From Pyxicephalus adspersus (taxonomy: Eukaryota > Chordata > Amphibia > Anura > Pyxicephalidae), in NCBI RefSeq assembly GCF_032062135.1, contig NC_092861.1, forward strand, positions 118,775,449 to 118,839,448: a stretch of 64,000 bases of DNA. Direction: 5' to 3'. Under the pieces are notes generated by a model. That model saw only the letters and a program-made list of their open reading frames with translations, made no database searches and had not been told where the DNA came from. Numbering within the stretch: position 1 is the first letter of the stretch; each line of letters begins with the position of its first letter. This document shows, piece by piece, positions 13,554-25,083 of this stretch. The translations under genes were made by a program, and so were the position numbers.

Positions 13554-13833
13554 GCCCCTGATTCATCAAGCAGAATCGGATTATCGCTCGCGGATTCGTA
13601 TTCGCGATCTGAAATCGTACGCCGTCGCGCAATTCAGCAACTGAAAAAGCTCGTGGCCGGAGCCACGCATCTCCGGCAGCTTTACACTGGCGAGCTTGTG
13701 AAGGCAGGAATCCGGCTGGCAGTGAGGCGAATGTACGCGCACACTCGAGTCCGGACCGCGGTAAACCGCGATCGCTGGCCGCGCGTACTTTCGTGCTTCC
13801 AGCGAGCGCGGATTTTATTGATGAATCAGGGGC
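13554..13833. mobile_element. CpG-rich terminal-inverted-repeat element (MITE)
   Basis: The ends GCCCCTGATTCATCAA and TTGATGAATCAGGGGC are perfect 16-bp inverted repeats about 280 bp apart. The inside is dense in CpG (ATCGCTCGCGG, TATTCGCGATC, GTACGCCGTCGCGC), unlike the AT-rich flanks. A possible ATT direct repeat flanks it. No transposase is encoded, and the 61-codon frame inside is not credible as a gene. The superfamily cannot be assigned. Confidence 0.75.
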
Positions 13834-14128
13834 ATTGACTTGATTTGTAGTGACATGGATCTCAGCATTTATTTTTTTTTAGAAAACTAGAAATAAAGCT
13901 GACTATTTACATATTGATTCAACTAGGTAAAGTTTTACTTTTCCTTTAAAGCTTAAATCTATGCAAGTAGCTAAAAAGGTGAACTACATACCATATATTA
14001 TTTTAACACGTGTCTATATTCCAGTTTGTGCAAAACTTGACTTGGTCATTGAACAGCTTGGTGTGGAACACACCCTCAGCTTGTTGGATGGACAATACAA
14101 GAGCAGCAGCACACCAATGAAGTCATCC

Positions 14129-14200
14129 TTAAAGCAGACCTAAACTCAAAGTTTTTATTTCACATAAAAGGGATGACAACACTTTTATATAAAGTATAGT
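14129..14200. mobile_element. TTAA-type miniature transposon, left-end fragment
   Basis: TTAAAGCAGACCTAAACTCA followed by ACATAAAAGGGATGACAACA matches the left ends of the copies at 42163 and 43400. The right end was not found, so the copy is probably truncated. Confidence 0.55.
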
Positions 14201-14543
14201 TTAGTTTTATTTTTGTGTAGCAAGGCAGAGTTCTTAGTTGTATGATGTATAATTCATTACACTGGGGTCAATTTTAAACAAATTTTTTTGTTGATTTAAT
14301 TTTAATTTAAAAGCTTATTTACACTAAAATAGATATGCTGATTCTGAAAGTGCAGTCAGTTTTCTTCTATCACGTCAGGTTTTTTCTCTACTGCTTATAA
14401 TAATGCGACTACTGTAGCGTGGCTTTGTATAGGCTATTAATTTACATGCAAGAAAATGTGGTCAGAGGTTGTGCGCTGCTCTACGTAGTGAATAAGCAAA
14501 ATTTATTTTTCTACTTACACACGTATTTCCTTTCTTTCAGATC

Positions 14544-16136
14544 ATGTCTGGCTCTGCTGTTTCTTGTCATAAATGCCCAAACAAGCCTGATTCATTTTGT
14601 TATATCTGTAACAGTTTCACCATTCCCAGTCAAAGGGTGAACATCAGCACATTTGTAGAGCAAGCCTATTTGGCATATTTCAAAGTTAAATTTGGTGATC
14701 AAGATAAGTCTTGGGCCCCTCATAAGGTGTGCAAACAGTGTGTCAAGGGTTTACCAATGTGGACAAAGGGAACACTTGATAAGATGCCATTTGGTATACC
14801 TATTGTTTGGCAAAAGCCAGGAGATCATTTCAGTTACTGTTACTTTTGTATACTTTTTTGATATTCCCAGTGGCTCATTCAGATGATATCCCAGTGCCGG
14901 TTTTCGTTACACTACCCTTTCTTAAAGAAGATGATTATGGTGATGAACTAGGTGACAACAATGATGAAGAGTTTGAAATTGAAGAGGACTCTGTTTGTAA
15001 GAGACTTGATCAGCATGAGTTGAGTGATTTGGCACGTGATTTGGGACTATCGAAGAAGGCTTCAGTGCTCCTAGCATCAAGACTACATGAGAAAAACATA
15101 CTTGAAATAGGAACAAAGGTATTATACTTTCGAACCAGAGAAATTTCATTTCTGCAGTACTTTAGAACTGACAGTGGCTTTGTGTATTGCCATAGCATAC
15201 CTGGTTTATTGGAGAAATTGGGAAATCCAATCTATAACTCAACTAAATTGCGACTATTCATCGATAGCTCAAAGCAGGGCTTAAAGTGTGTCCTCCTTGG
15301 CAATATATTTGGGTCACTCCCAATTGGCCATTCAGTTTCTCTTTGTGAAAAATATAAAGACATAAAGAGAGTCATTGAGTTGTTGCAATATCACCAACAC
15401 AATTGGGTCATCTGTGTTGACCTTAAAATGGTATGCTATCTATATCTATCTATCTATGCATGTGTAACAGCAGAGCTCGTGAGCATTGGGTGGAAAGGAA
15501 TTGGCCTCCAAGATCTGCCCTAAAACCAGGTGATCCAAACATTCTGCATGAGCCACTTGTTGATAGAAAGAATATTCCCATCTCTGCACATGAAACTGGG
15601 TCTTATGAAGCAGTTCGTTAATGCTTTGCCAACTAATTTTTCCATTTCCTAGCCTGTCATTTTATAAAATAAAGGCCGGTGTGTTGATGGTCCACAGATT
15701 GGGCAGCTCATCAAAGATGAACATTTCATTAGAGCAATGTCCAAAGAATGCTTGGTTATCATTCAAAGCCATTGTCAAGGACTTTCTTGGAAACACACAA
15801 GCAAATAATTACACAGAAATTGTCCAGAAACTCTTGGAGAGCTACAAAATGCTTGGTTGCAATATGAGCATCAAGGTGCATTTTCTGCATAGCCATCTTT
15901 CTAACTTCCTGGAAAACCATGGTGCAGTCAGTAATGAGCAAGGTGAACGATTCCACCAAGATTTGAAGGTCACAGAAGGACAGTATCAGGGTAGATGGGA
16001 TGTACATATGATGGCTGACTATTGTTGGAGCATCTGCAGGATTGTCCCAACACTGAAGACTCCAGGAAAAGCTGTAAATTTTTACCCTAACTGCTTACCT
16101 GAAATGTCATGGAGTAACAATAAATCCTTTGTATGA
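14544..16136 (+). pseudogene. Broken copy of an uncharacterised multi-copy metazoan protein gene
   Basis: Several plus-strand pieces read as one protein in different frames. The pieces are about 14544-14855 (Cys-pair N-terminus), 14863-15431 (acidic linker and central domain), 15466-15585, 15588-15651 and 15655-16136 (C-terminal domain). The N-terminal piece has CxxC pairs at residues 8/11, 19/22, 63/66 and 99/102 and the signature GDQDKSWAPHKVCKQC. The central piece has FIDSSKQGLKCVLL and NWVICVDLKM. The last piece has HFLHSHL and EQGERFHQD. I recognise these blocks as an uncharacterised protein family repeated in arthropod, cnidarian and fish genomes, with no assigned function. Damage: a frame change with loss of linker near 14856, a deletion patched by TATC repeats near 15432-15465, a frame change near 15586 and a stop at about 15650. 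A CTTTCTTTCAG acceptor-like site lies just before the first ATG, and AATAAA follows the last stop at about 16151. A functional product is very unlikely. Confidence 0.7.
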
Positions 16137-16391
16137 ACAAAAGAAATTTAAATAAACAGCACATTCAAGTTATTTCATTATTTTTTAATTGTATGTAAAA
16201 TTTGTATGGTTTTTGACAAAAATGGGGGTACCTTGTATCGTAAAATTTGGATGTAATAGCAAGAAAATGGGGTCATTTCTTGATTCACTACCCAAAAATT
16301 AGTAAAAAACAAGTGTAAGATGTGACCCAACAAAAAATGTGTTCCCCAGTTTTATGGAAGTTGGACATCTTTGGGTCCCATACACATATTG

Positions 16392-16858
16392 TCAAAGTCG
16401 GAAAAATAATTCACTTATCTTTCCTGATGACAAGCCCTCGATCAGTCCACAAACCAAGCCTAGTGAGTCTTAAGCTGGTTTGGTTCCCCACTACTTTCCG
16501 GCACTGCCATATTCTTCTTTTCTGGGTCCTTCTTACGTCACCCGAACTTGCATTGTGCAGGTGCAAGATCGAGTGACGTGTTTTCCTGCAAATGTAAAAA
16601 AAGTGCCCATCTTAGTGTGATGCGCAAGATCAATCAATTATAGTACAATATAGGAGAGCCCCTGATGACCCATGCGCGGAAGGAGCAGCTCACAGCCTCC
16701 TGGGATATGTGACACAAGTATACCAGGAGGGTGCAGGTTTCCCCTCAGGAAGGGACCGCCCCAAAAAAAAAAAAAAACAAATACATTTTTGCATGGTATA
16801 CATGAGATAGTCACCCTTTTTTTATAATGTTAAACATATATTGATAGGTCTGCTTTAA
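16392..16858. mobile_element. TTAA-type miniature transposon
   Basis: The left end TCAAAGTCGGA resembles TTAAAGCGGA. The right end GATAGTCACCC ... GGTCTGCTTTAA mirrors the right end of the copy at 45920-46349, with TTAA at 16855-16858. The interior carries the GTCACCCGA / GCAAGATCGAGTGACG motif shared with that copy. Confidence 0.6.
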
Positions 16859-18562
16859 GCCTTTGGGCCCTACGATGTCTCTTATAAGATTCCATGGTCA
16901 TATGGTGTCATGGTAGGTGGGTATTACCAGAAGTGTTCTCAACAATAAAAAATATTTTTGTGCTATATATAAAAAAAGCACGGACACTTAAAAGAAGATG
17001 TGCATTTGTCCTTCAAAGCTCCTCTGTGGTTTATAGAGTGGAAACCAAAGCACTCCAATCATTTAATCATCTTTTCCAGACAACAATATGTCTTTTCCTC
17101 AGGAACTGGTATGTGAAGAGGGGGAAATGATAGATTCACTGCAGGATACAGACCACAAAATATTTTTTTTTACTGGTAGGTATGGTACAAAACCCAGGAA
17201 GACCATGGAATAATTATTTTCCTACTAAAATAACTACATAACAATCCCGGGAGGCACAGTGCACATGACTATGAATCAATTACAATTAAAATAATTTAAC
17301 ATTATACAGTATAATAGGTTTAATTAAAAATACATTTAACATTCCAGCAACTTTCAATGAGATACTAATATTCCAAATACTAATTTAAAATGTAGAGCTT
17401 TATTGGGTATTTGTTCAAGCTTATTCACCCCTAAGCAATGCTTCTGTCCCAATTTTATTGGAAAAATGTCAGGTTTAAGGGTTTAATTTAAGTATGTCAA
17501 CACCTTGTCTTCTACAAGTGGATCTACAGAATAGTACACTGTCCGTTTGAATTGCTTTTAATAAAATTACACCTGATTCTTCACTTAAAAAAAGAAAGTC
17601 AATTTTTCTGAATCCAAGGATATTGTTGTATTGACAATCAGTCATGCGGTCTTTTCTAGAGAATCTTAGGGGGAAAGAAATTGGTTCGGGGTGAGCTATA
17701 CCAATAATCTCCATCATGTCTCTTTTTAATCTTTTTCATGTCTTAGAAGCCTGGAATAGTTACATGGTTACAGTTCATTGTGCATTTGTTGACTGATGAA
17801 TAGGACACTTACCTGTGGTTTGTGCTTAAAGGATGTACATCAGATAACATTATATTACCAACCACTGCTATGATAATAAATATGGGTCATTATCATTACT
17901 GAACATCATTCTGCCCCAGCATACAGTATATCCACAGCCAATTATAGCCATCTATGCCTAGATATCAATAGAGCCAGGGATCTGTAAATATCTTACAAGT
18001 GTCTTCTTACTTACCATGCAGTAAAAAAAAATCTATGTTCTTTATTTTACTTTAAACATTGTACTTAGCAATAGATAAACACACAGCTGAAATACATATG
18101 TGCAAATTGTAACCTCCATAATAATTTATATTTCTGTCTATCCACTAAAAAGGTGGCAGCCTGGGTATCTTCTTGCCTCCACCAACCTAATTGGAGAGTG
18201 TACAGCAAAAGAATAATGAGAATGTACTTCTGCTCTCTCCTCCCTTTAACATGCTATGCGTCAGCTAATGTGCATAAACCTAGTACTCCCCCATTCTTCT
18301 CCATTCTAGTTCTGCTGTACTGGAGATTTTAAAAGGCTAATACCAACTTGATTGTTATTCGGCCTAAAGTTTATTTAATTTTAAAATCAAACATTTCCAA
18401 TTTCATCTTACAAGACCTTATATGTGGTGACTTATTAGTTTTAGAATTAGTTTTCCCTTTTGATAAAATGTTTTACTTTTGTAATTTTGTTTGTACCACA
18501 TTTCCAATCCTAGGGACACAAGGATTGACTTGTAAAATTCATTGCAAAGGTTTGCACACATA
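16859..18562. other. Gene-free AT-rich sequence
   Basis: No gene or repeat recognised. Confidence 0.5.
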
Positions 18563-18780
18563 TTAAAGCGGGGCTAAAGTTTTAAAAAATAAAACATTGT
18601 GAGTAGTCAGGTTATTTATTGCAGAGAGGACAGGCGATAAACTTGCCTATATAAATTTTAACCAAACTCATCTCTTGGCTGTATTGCCAACACCCAGTCT
18701 TCTTCCAGGTTCAGGATCTTCAGGTATCTTGACTGGCCATGCTACAATTCCCTCTATAGCAGCCAGCTATGAAAGAATCA
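18563..18780. mobile_element. TTAA-type miniature transposon, partial (relative of copy A)
   Basis: TTAAAGCGGGGCTAAAGTTT and the following ATTGCAGAGAGGACAGGCG align with the left part of 5401-5708. The right inverted terminus is not visible, so the end coordinate is approximate. Confidence 0.5.
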
Positions 18781-20084
18781 TACACTTAGCATATGAGTGT
18801 CCATTATGGAGAAACTGGTGAACAGGCAGATAAGATAGTTTTATTGCACATGAAATGGGTAATGTCTCTTAATAAAGAACCTGCCTGCTTGCAATATTTT
18901 TTTGACCTGATGTTCATCTTTAAGACAGATGAAAGTACTCATCCCTCTAAATTCATTCACATTTTTTCTTTGGTCCCCTCCCCCCCATTTATTTCTTTGT
19001 GTTATAATATTAGAAAAATCCTTTGACCTCTGAGAGACCATAAAAGTGTGATATTCACATATTTTGATATTTGTAAATTGTTGTTTAATTGATATACCAA
19101 AGTTAACTTATATCTGTTATTTTCTCATTGTATGGTTTTGGTTCCTTGAATGTCATATTTAAAAAAAAAAAGAAAAAAATAAATAATAATAAAAAAAGAC
19201 AGATGAAAGTGAATACAGCTGTCGTCACGTTGGCCTATTTTGTCTTTGGCACAGGTCATTAGACTTACAGCACAGTTTATTTTGTTAGTTTTTCCAGTAC
19301 ACCCACAATTTTTTGGCAAGAACTTAAGAGGCAGTGTGAGTGTTTATTTGCTTTTTGTTACCAAGAATAATAAAGGGCTGAGCCTGCAAGTAATAGAAAC
19401 TCTTTACTAAGCAAACACAAATGAGAGCTTACATAAACTTGCAGCTAATCCCAATACATAATTATCATTGTGTGATACCACAGGAGCTGAAGTTAGATTT
19501 CTATCACCCATCAATCAAAGCATAAAGCTTGGTGGGTAGATACATGTGACTTTTTAATTTAGAGCTAAATCAGATCACATCCACTTTTTTCCCCAATTTG
19601 CTTTCTTACCTGTGGTGCCTTTGCTAAACTCACATAAGTTTTAGGAAGAAATTGGGCACACTGCTTTTCTCCTGATGGGCCTTTTGTACATAAAATAGAC
19701 ACATTTCCGTACCTGAGCTATTGTGCTCTAAAATAAGTGCAATATACAAGGGAATCAACAGTCTTTTTTAATGTTTTTCCAGATAAATGTGAGAGAGTAA
19801 CGATTCATCAGATCGGTATGATTTAAAGCTGTTGAGCCTACAGTGGCTGAGGGTCATTTAGGAACCAGTGTGAACTACAGCATTCTAGTACAGGTTGCAC
19901 CAGAGTATTCAAGTGAATAGGAGTGGTTAAAAACATTTTTGCATGGCTCTGCAACTGTTCAGTTGCTTTTTGAATAAATGAACAATGAATACAACTGCGG
20001 CCATGTTCATATGTGTTACCTGTAGTGCGGTGCAGCCAAGCACATGATTTGCAAACCACAGGTATAGAAAGGGCCTTAATTGCT
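18781..20084. other. Gene-free AT-rich sequence
   Basis: No gene or recognisable repeat; A-rich and T-rich runs near 19155-19200. Confidence 0.5.
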
Positions 20085-20702
20085 TCTTCCACCCTTGTAG
20101 ATAGTTCTTGTAAGGCTCTGGTCAGCACAGGTCCTCACCAGACATCGGTCCCCCAATCTAACACCACAGTCTTCACCTTTCGTACGCCCCCGCTCAGCAC
20201 TCAGTTGTCCCCCGGACTTACTGCACCAGGGATGGTTTCTAGAAATGGTCTGGCAGCAAGCCAGGAGCCCACAGATAACAGTACCAAGATTCCAACAGAG
20301 CCAAGTCCAGAATACAGAGCAGTGGTCATAAACAGAATATCCATCCACCAAACCAAGTACACAAGGACAAAACACTAGCAGAGTAGGGGGTCACAGGCAA
20401 AAGGTCGGTCTAGGCTGCATACAAATGATATGTCAGGAACAGGCAAGGTCAGGAACAATAAATTAAACAAAAACACACTTCAGCGCAGATTAGCCCAGCT
20501 ATACGTTACAACAGGTCCTGGTGACTGGGAGCAGAGAGGCTTTAAAGTCCCAGCAGCCATTAGCAGTGTAGGAATGAGTCAGGAGCTGATCAGCCTCTAG
20601 AATCCCCTCCAGCTGTGCACAGCCTAACAATGGATGCTGGGGATGCCATAAATCCATCAGGCTGCAGTGCCAAAGGGAAGCAGGGGCTGCTGCAAGTGAC
20701 AT
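20085..20702. repeat. LTR-like interspersed repeat, unclassified
   Basis: A GC-richer block with CAGGCAAAAGGTCGG, GTCAGGAACAGGCAAGG and ending AAGTGACA resembles LTR-type sequence of frogs, including the style of the solo LTR at 6356. The right border ends in TGACA, but no convincing TG start or target duplication was found, so the limits are approximate. Confidence 0.4.
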
Positions 20703-21703
20703 TGCTGGGCAAAATAGCCTGTGTGGGATACTGTGGTGGAATCACATGCGTTTGGCCCGATAAGCGTTTTCTAACAGTTCTCTGTAATTAGAAGGAAAGA
20801 AACCCATCTCTCTGCACAACTCCCCTTCCATAGTGACCTTGTGCCAGTGCATTAATCAGTCAAATAGAAAATAGGATGGTTCACTCAATTTTTGGCAGGT
20901 TCAGACCTGCTTCAGGATTAAGTGATCCTGGATGGATCCCGTTGGCTGGCACCTTGCTTGGTCACTTGCACCTCAGAACTACTTCTTAAAGAACCAGTGT
21001 CTGCTGATTTGACAGCTGGCAGCAGTGAGCAATACTGGTACCACTCACTGCTGCCCCCATTCATTCTTTATCGGGCGTCCATGAAAGGAAGCTACACGAA
21101 GACAGACAAAAATCAGAACTTGACAGGAGTTGTAACCCATCCCCACTATCCAAAAATGAAAAAGCAAAGTTTAGCTTGTACAACCTTTTCCAGCAGATCT
21201 GCACTTTTATGGTAAAGATCTGGGTGCCAGTGCATATACTTTCTCTAATATTCTTTGCTTTATGGAGAATCATTTTTTAGATAAGCTCTAGGACAAATAT
21301 TGTCCATGGTACAAGGGCCGGTAGTTGGGCTGCCCTGATCTAGTATAAACTCAATCTTTATTTGAAGAAATATAAACACTCAGTCCTATCACTTGGCATC
21401 ACTTCTTCCTTATCTTCATTACAACTCACCGTGTATAAATATTGTGTTTACCGGAGACTAATGGCAGAGAGTACCTGAGTGGGAAGACATCCCACGTCTC
21501 TGTACTGTCAGTAATATCCTTTATGACATTGGCTGGCATGACACAAAACAGCTTTTGGGATGTGTCAGGAAATCGGCAGCCTAATAGAATATCTGGAGCA
21601 TCTCCAGAAAGTTATTTCTGTTAAGATTAAGATTAATATTAAACCTTTTGTAAAGGGCAGCAATGTAAAGAGGACAAGGAACTTCTACAAATAGCAGACA
21701 GTG
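20703..21703. other. Gene-free sequence
   Basis: Nothing recognised; open frames of about 70-97 codons without family resemblance. Confidence 0.5.
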
Positions 21704-21917
21704 GACCTGATTTATTAAAGCTCTCCAAGGCTGGAGAGTGTACATTTCATCAGTGAAGCTGGGTGATCCAGCAAACCTGGAATGGATCTGGTCCAGGATT
21801 CAAAACATTTGCTAGCAGATGATTGAAGAAATCCATTCCAGATTTTCTGGATCACCCAGCTTCACCAATGAAAGTGTACTCTCTCTAGCCTTGGAGAGCT
21901 TTAATAAATCAGACCCA
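21704..21917. mobile_element. Palindromic MITE family, copy 1
   Basis: The element is almost one long inverted repeat. ACCTGATTTATTAAAGCTCT at the left is mirrored by AGCTTTAATAAATCAGACC at the right, and CTGGGTGATCCAGCAAACC is mirrored by TTTTCTGGATCACCCAGCTT. Three further copies lie at 40734-40943, 49471-49685 and 56830-57040. No coding capacity. Confidence 0.85.
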
Positions 21918-22247
21918 AAGTGTTTAAATAACATGTGCTATGTAATAAATAATATTCTTTATCAGGTATATGTTTTCGCAGAGAAATACAGGGATTGAAT
22001 CTAATCTGTGTATATATGTATTCAATATACATAATACTAATATTCTACTGTTTATTTTGTGTATATAGTTTGGCTTTAAAAGAGAACCTGCATGTAAATT
22101 GATAATTTGGCACAATCTATTCTGGAACAGGATAAGAAGAACTTGGTTGAATTAATAAGTGTTGGGATAAGACAGTGCTGGTAAAACAGTGATAATCGAT
22201 CCTTTACAAATATTGCCCTAAGCATGTTTAAAAGATTTTTGCTTTTA

Positions 22248-22402
22248 TGCCCTCACCTCCTAGATTGTAAGCTCTTCTAGACAGGGTCCGTTTTTCTTCC
22301 TGTGTCACTGTCTGTATCTATCTGTCATTTGCCACCCCTATTTACTGTACAGTGCTTCGTAATATGTTGGCGCTATATAAAGACTATTTATTAATAATAA
22401 TG
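22248..22402 (+). repeat. L2-like / SINE 3' tail, copy 3
   Basis: The best preserved copy of the tail. AGATTGTAAGCTCTTCTAGA, TGTCATTTGCCACCCC and TGTTGGCGCTATATAAAG occur in order and are followed by TTATTAATAATAAT, the short A/T repeat typical of L2-type 3' ends. Confidence 0.8.
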
Positions 22403-24303
22403 CTGGGCTGTAACACAGCCAGGTCACTTTTATACCCTGCCCCCCAGACACTAAAGAGTTACCAGTAATTGGATAAGCTTTCTATTCCTTCCTCCTGACA
22501 CCATGGTCCTTCACCATATGTAAGCAGATTATTTTATTTATTATTTTTATCTATATCTGCCTAGTTCAACTCTCATATGGTGTCAATGACCTAGAACAAG
22601 TATAGAGGTGATCATGCTTGCAGGTCAGTGAAATCATCAGGGACATTGTTCATATTTCAAACTAAAAGGTTACCCTTTCATGTAAAATAATTTTAATAAT
22701 GAATAAATAAAGAACAAAGAAGCATATGGAACAGTCTTATCAGGGGAGAGCTTGAATAAAATAGTAAGGATGTACATAAAATAATTTAACAATTATAACC
22801 CACACATTCCATGCAAGAAGGATACTCCATGTGTAGAGAAGATCTATGGCTGTGCAAACATGACCAGCCATATTAAGGGACAAGTAATCTGGGATTGGGC
22901 ATTGGATTATGGCATTTTGCAGTCAGTTAGAAAAACACTAGATATATGAAAATGAAAAAGTTATTATTATAAACCATATTCAATACATCCAAACTTTCCA
23001 AATCTAAAATCAACTTTTAAAATAAACAGAAGGGCTTTTGCCATTTCCTGTATTTCATTAGGTTTCTTTTTAAAGAGACTAAAAGCAAATCTATCACGAA
23101 AAAACCTTCTGAAACTCCTATTTTTTCTATCCATTATGATAATATTGTGGCTTCAGTGGTCTCTGAATCACTAGATCATAACATGATTAGACGTTTGAAA
23201 TCTCTGTGTGACTTCTTGCTCTGCTTCTGGATCAGCAATGGTAGCCTCCATGTTCCTCTTTAAATGGTGTAATAACATATACCTGGTATCTATCAGTTTA
23301 GTTGGCTTCCCAAGCTTGGTTATGGCACCTATCAGCTGATAGACTGACATTCTCTTACTTTCACATTTTCATTGATCATTGCACTGCTTCTGGATTATGA
23401 AAATATTAAAGTTTACACTGTGTCAAATTTAGGTTAAAACATATAAGCAAGACTTATTTAAGATGCTGCATACTGTCTTAAGTGTAATGAACAGATGATA
23501 CTGCTGTGTGCTGGCATCCCGTTTATGGAGTTATTGCTGACCACAGATGGGTCATTGCCAGCGGGGCTTAATGATTTCCATTTGGGTAAACACATCAGAA
23601 ATAAACACTAATTGTGTCTCTCTGTATTAATTTTGCAGCCTAATGCCAGCTGTATATCCATGTGATTTTTGCACACTGCTATTTTCAAGTGATACAGTGA
23701 TCTATTTTAATCTATCCTTGAGACTGACAGTACTTGATGTATTATCCACTTGTTCCACTGATCTAAATTAAGGTTGAATTTGCTATTATATCTAATTAAA
23801 ATAAAACAACACAAGAAAGTGGTTTTGATGTCAAAGTAATCATTGAACAAAAATGAAAAAAAAATACTTGCCTGATTTTCATTCAATATTCTGCCCAAAT
23901 ATTGTTAAAAAAATCAAGTAAAAATCCACTTATTATCGATAAATTATTATTAAATTATTATAATTATTATTAAATTATAAATCGATCCAATATATTGCAT
24001 AGTTTAGGGTTTATTTTGAAGGTTTCAAACCAAGAGATTGGTTGCAGAAAAGCTGCAGATCACAACACAAATGTCTCAGTAAAATATACATTTATTGTGT
24101 GTCTCCTTGTAGCTTTATTCGTTTATTGGGATTCCATGCTTTTTTACTGTATATGAACCATTACCTTAAAATAAATCAATATTTTGCTAAGGTAAAATAA
24201 AGTAACATGTTTCACAAAAAAAATATCTAAAGCTACTATTTTTTATTGTATTTAAGTATCACTAATTTTCCTAATAATTGGGGGGACGTCCTTAAAATTA
24301 ATG
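22403..24303. other. Gene-free AT-rich sequence
   Basis: No gene or repeat recognised; local AT-only stretch near 23930-23990. Confidence 0.5.
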
Positions 24304-24602
24304 TACCGTATTTTCCGGCGTATAGGATGACTGGGCGTATAAGACGACCCCCAAGTGATTGGTTAGAGTGGTCTGCCAATTAATTGGCAGACCACTCTAA
24401 CCAATCAGTTGGGGGTGGTGTTATACGCCCAGTATTGTACTGTTCCTTCTGCCTGTCAGATCTCACTATTGTGCGAGAACTGAGAAGCAGAAGGAACAGT
24501 ACAGTACTAGTAATTGGAGGAGGGATACAGGAGGAGCCTACACTGCTCCACACTCCTCTAAGCAATGAATGGGCGCGTTCCTTCTTAATGAATGGGTGTG
24601 TT

Positions 24603-24901
24603 CCAGTGGAGAGCCAATCCAGGCCCTGTACTGGAGAGCCAATCCAGGCCCTGTACTGGAGAGCCAATCCAGGCCCTGTACTGGAGAGCCAATCCAGGCC
24701 CNNNNNNNNNNNNNNNNNNNNNNNNNNNNNNNNNNNNNNNNNNNNNNNNNNNNNNNNNNNNNNNNNNNNNNNNNNNNNNNNNNNNNNNNNNNNNNNNNNN
24801 NNNNNNACTGGAGAGCCAATCCAGGCCCTGTACTGGAGAGCCAATCCAGGCCCTGTACTGGAGAGCCAATCCAGGCCCTGTACTGGAGAGCCAATCCAGG
24901 C
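24603..24901. repeat. 25-bp minisatellite, interrupted by gap
   Basis: Near-identical units of TACTGGAGAGCCAATCCAGG plus CCCTG repeat head to tail on both sides of the run of N (24702-24806). The true copy number is unknown. Confidence 0.9.
24702..24806. other. Assembly gap inside the minisatellite
   Basis: A run of 105 N flanked on both sides by the same tandem unit, so the missing sequence is almost certainly more units. Confidence 0.98.
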
Positions 24902-25083
24902 TCACGTCCTCCTGTGCAGGCTCGCGTTCTCCTGTGCAGCTTGCGCAGGAGGACTCGCGGGGACTCGACCGCGCCGGACGTGAAGCAAGCTGCAGGTAAG
25001 TACCCGGCGTATAAGATGACCCCCGACTTTGGCACAGATTTTTCGGGGTTAAAAAGTCATCTTATACGCCGGAAAATACGGTA

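Larger units (their letters stand above)
24304..25083. mobile_element. Composite TIR element with internal hairpins and a minisatellite
   Basis: The ends TACCGTATTTTCCGGCGTAT and ATACGCCGGAAAATACGGTA are perfect inverted repeats, with TA at both borders as for a TA-targeting element. Inside are a perfect 25-bp-arm palindrome (24357-24406), a 16-bp inverted repeat (24437-24452 with 24487-24502), a 25-bp tandem repeat array interrupted by a sequence gap, and a second ATAAGATGACCCCC-type subterminal block. No transposase frame is present. Open frames crossing it are repeat artefacts. Confidence 0.75.

Noticed and set aside
13961..14143. Possible exon after ATTCCAG (VCAKLDLVIEQLGVEHTLSL...)
   Set aside because: No family recognised and no clear donor; it abuts a miniature element and could not be linked to the broken gene downstream.
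20080..20707. TTGCT direct repeats as a target duplication for the LTR-like block
   Set aside because: The left border does not begin with TG, so the match is probably chance.
24603..24901. CRISPR array
   Set aside because: Units are directly adjacent with no spacers, in a vertebrate genome; it is a minisatellite.
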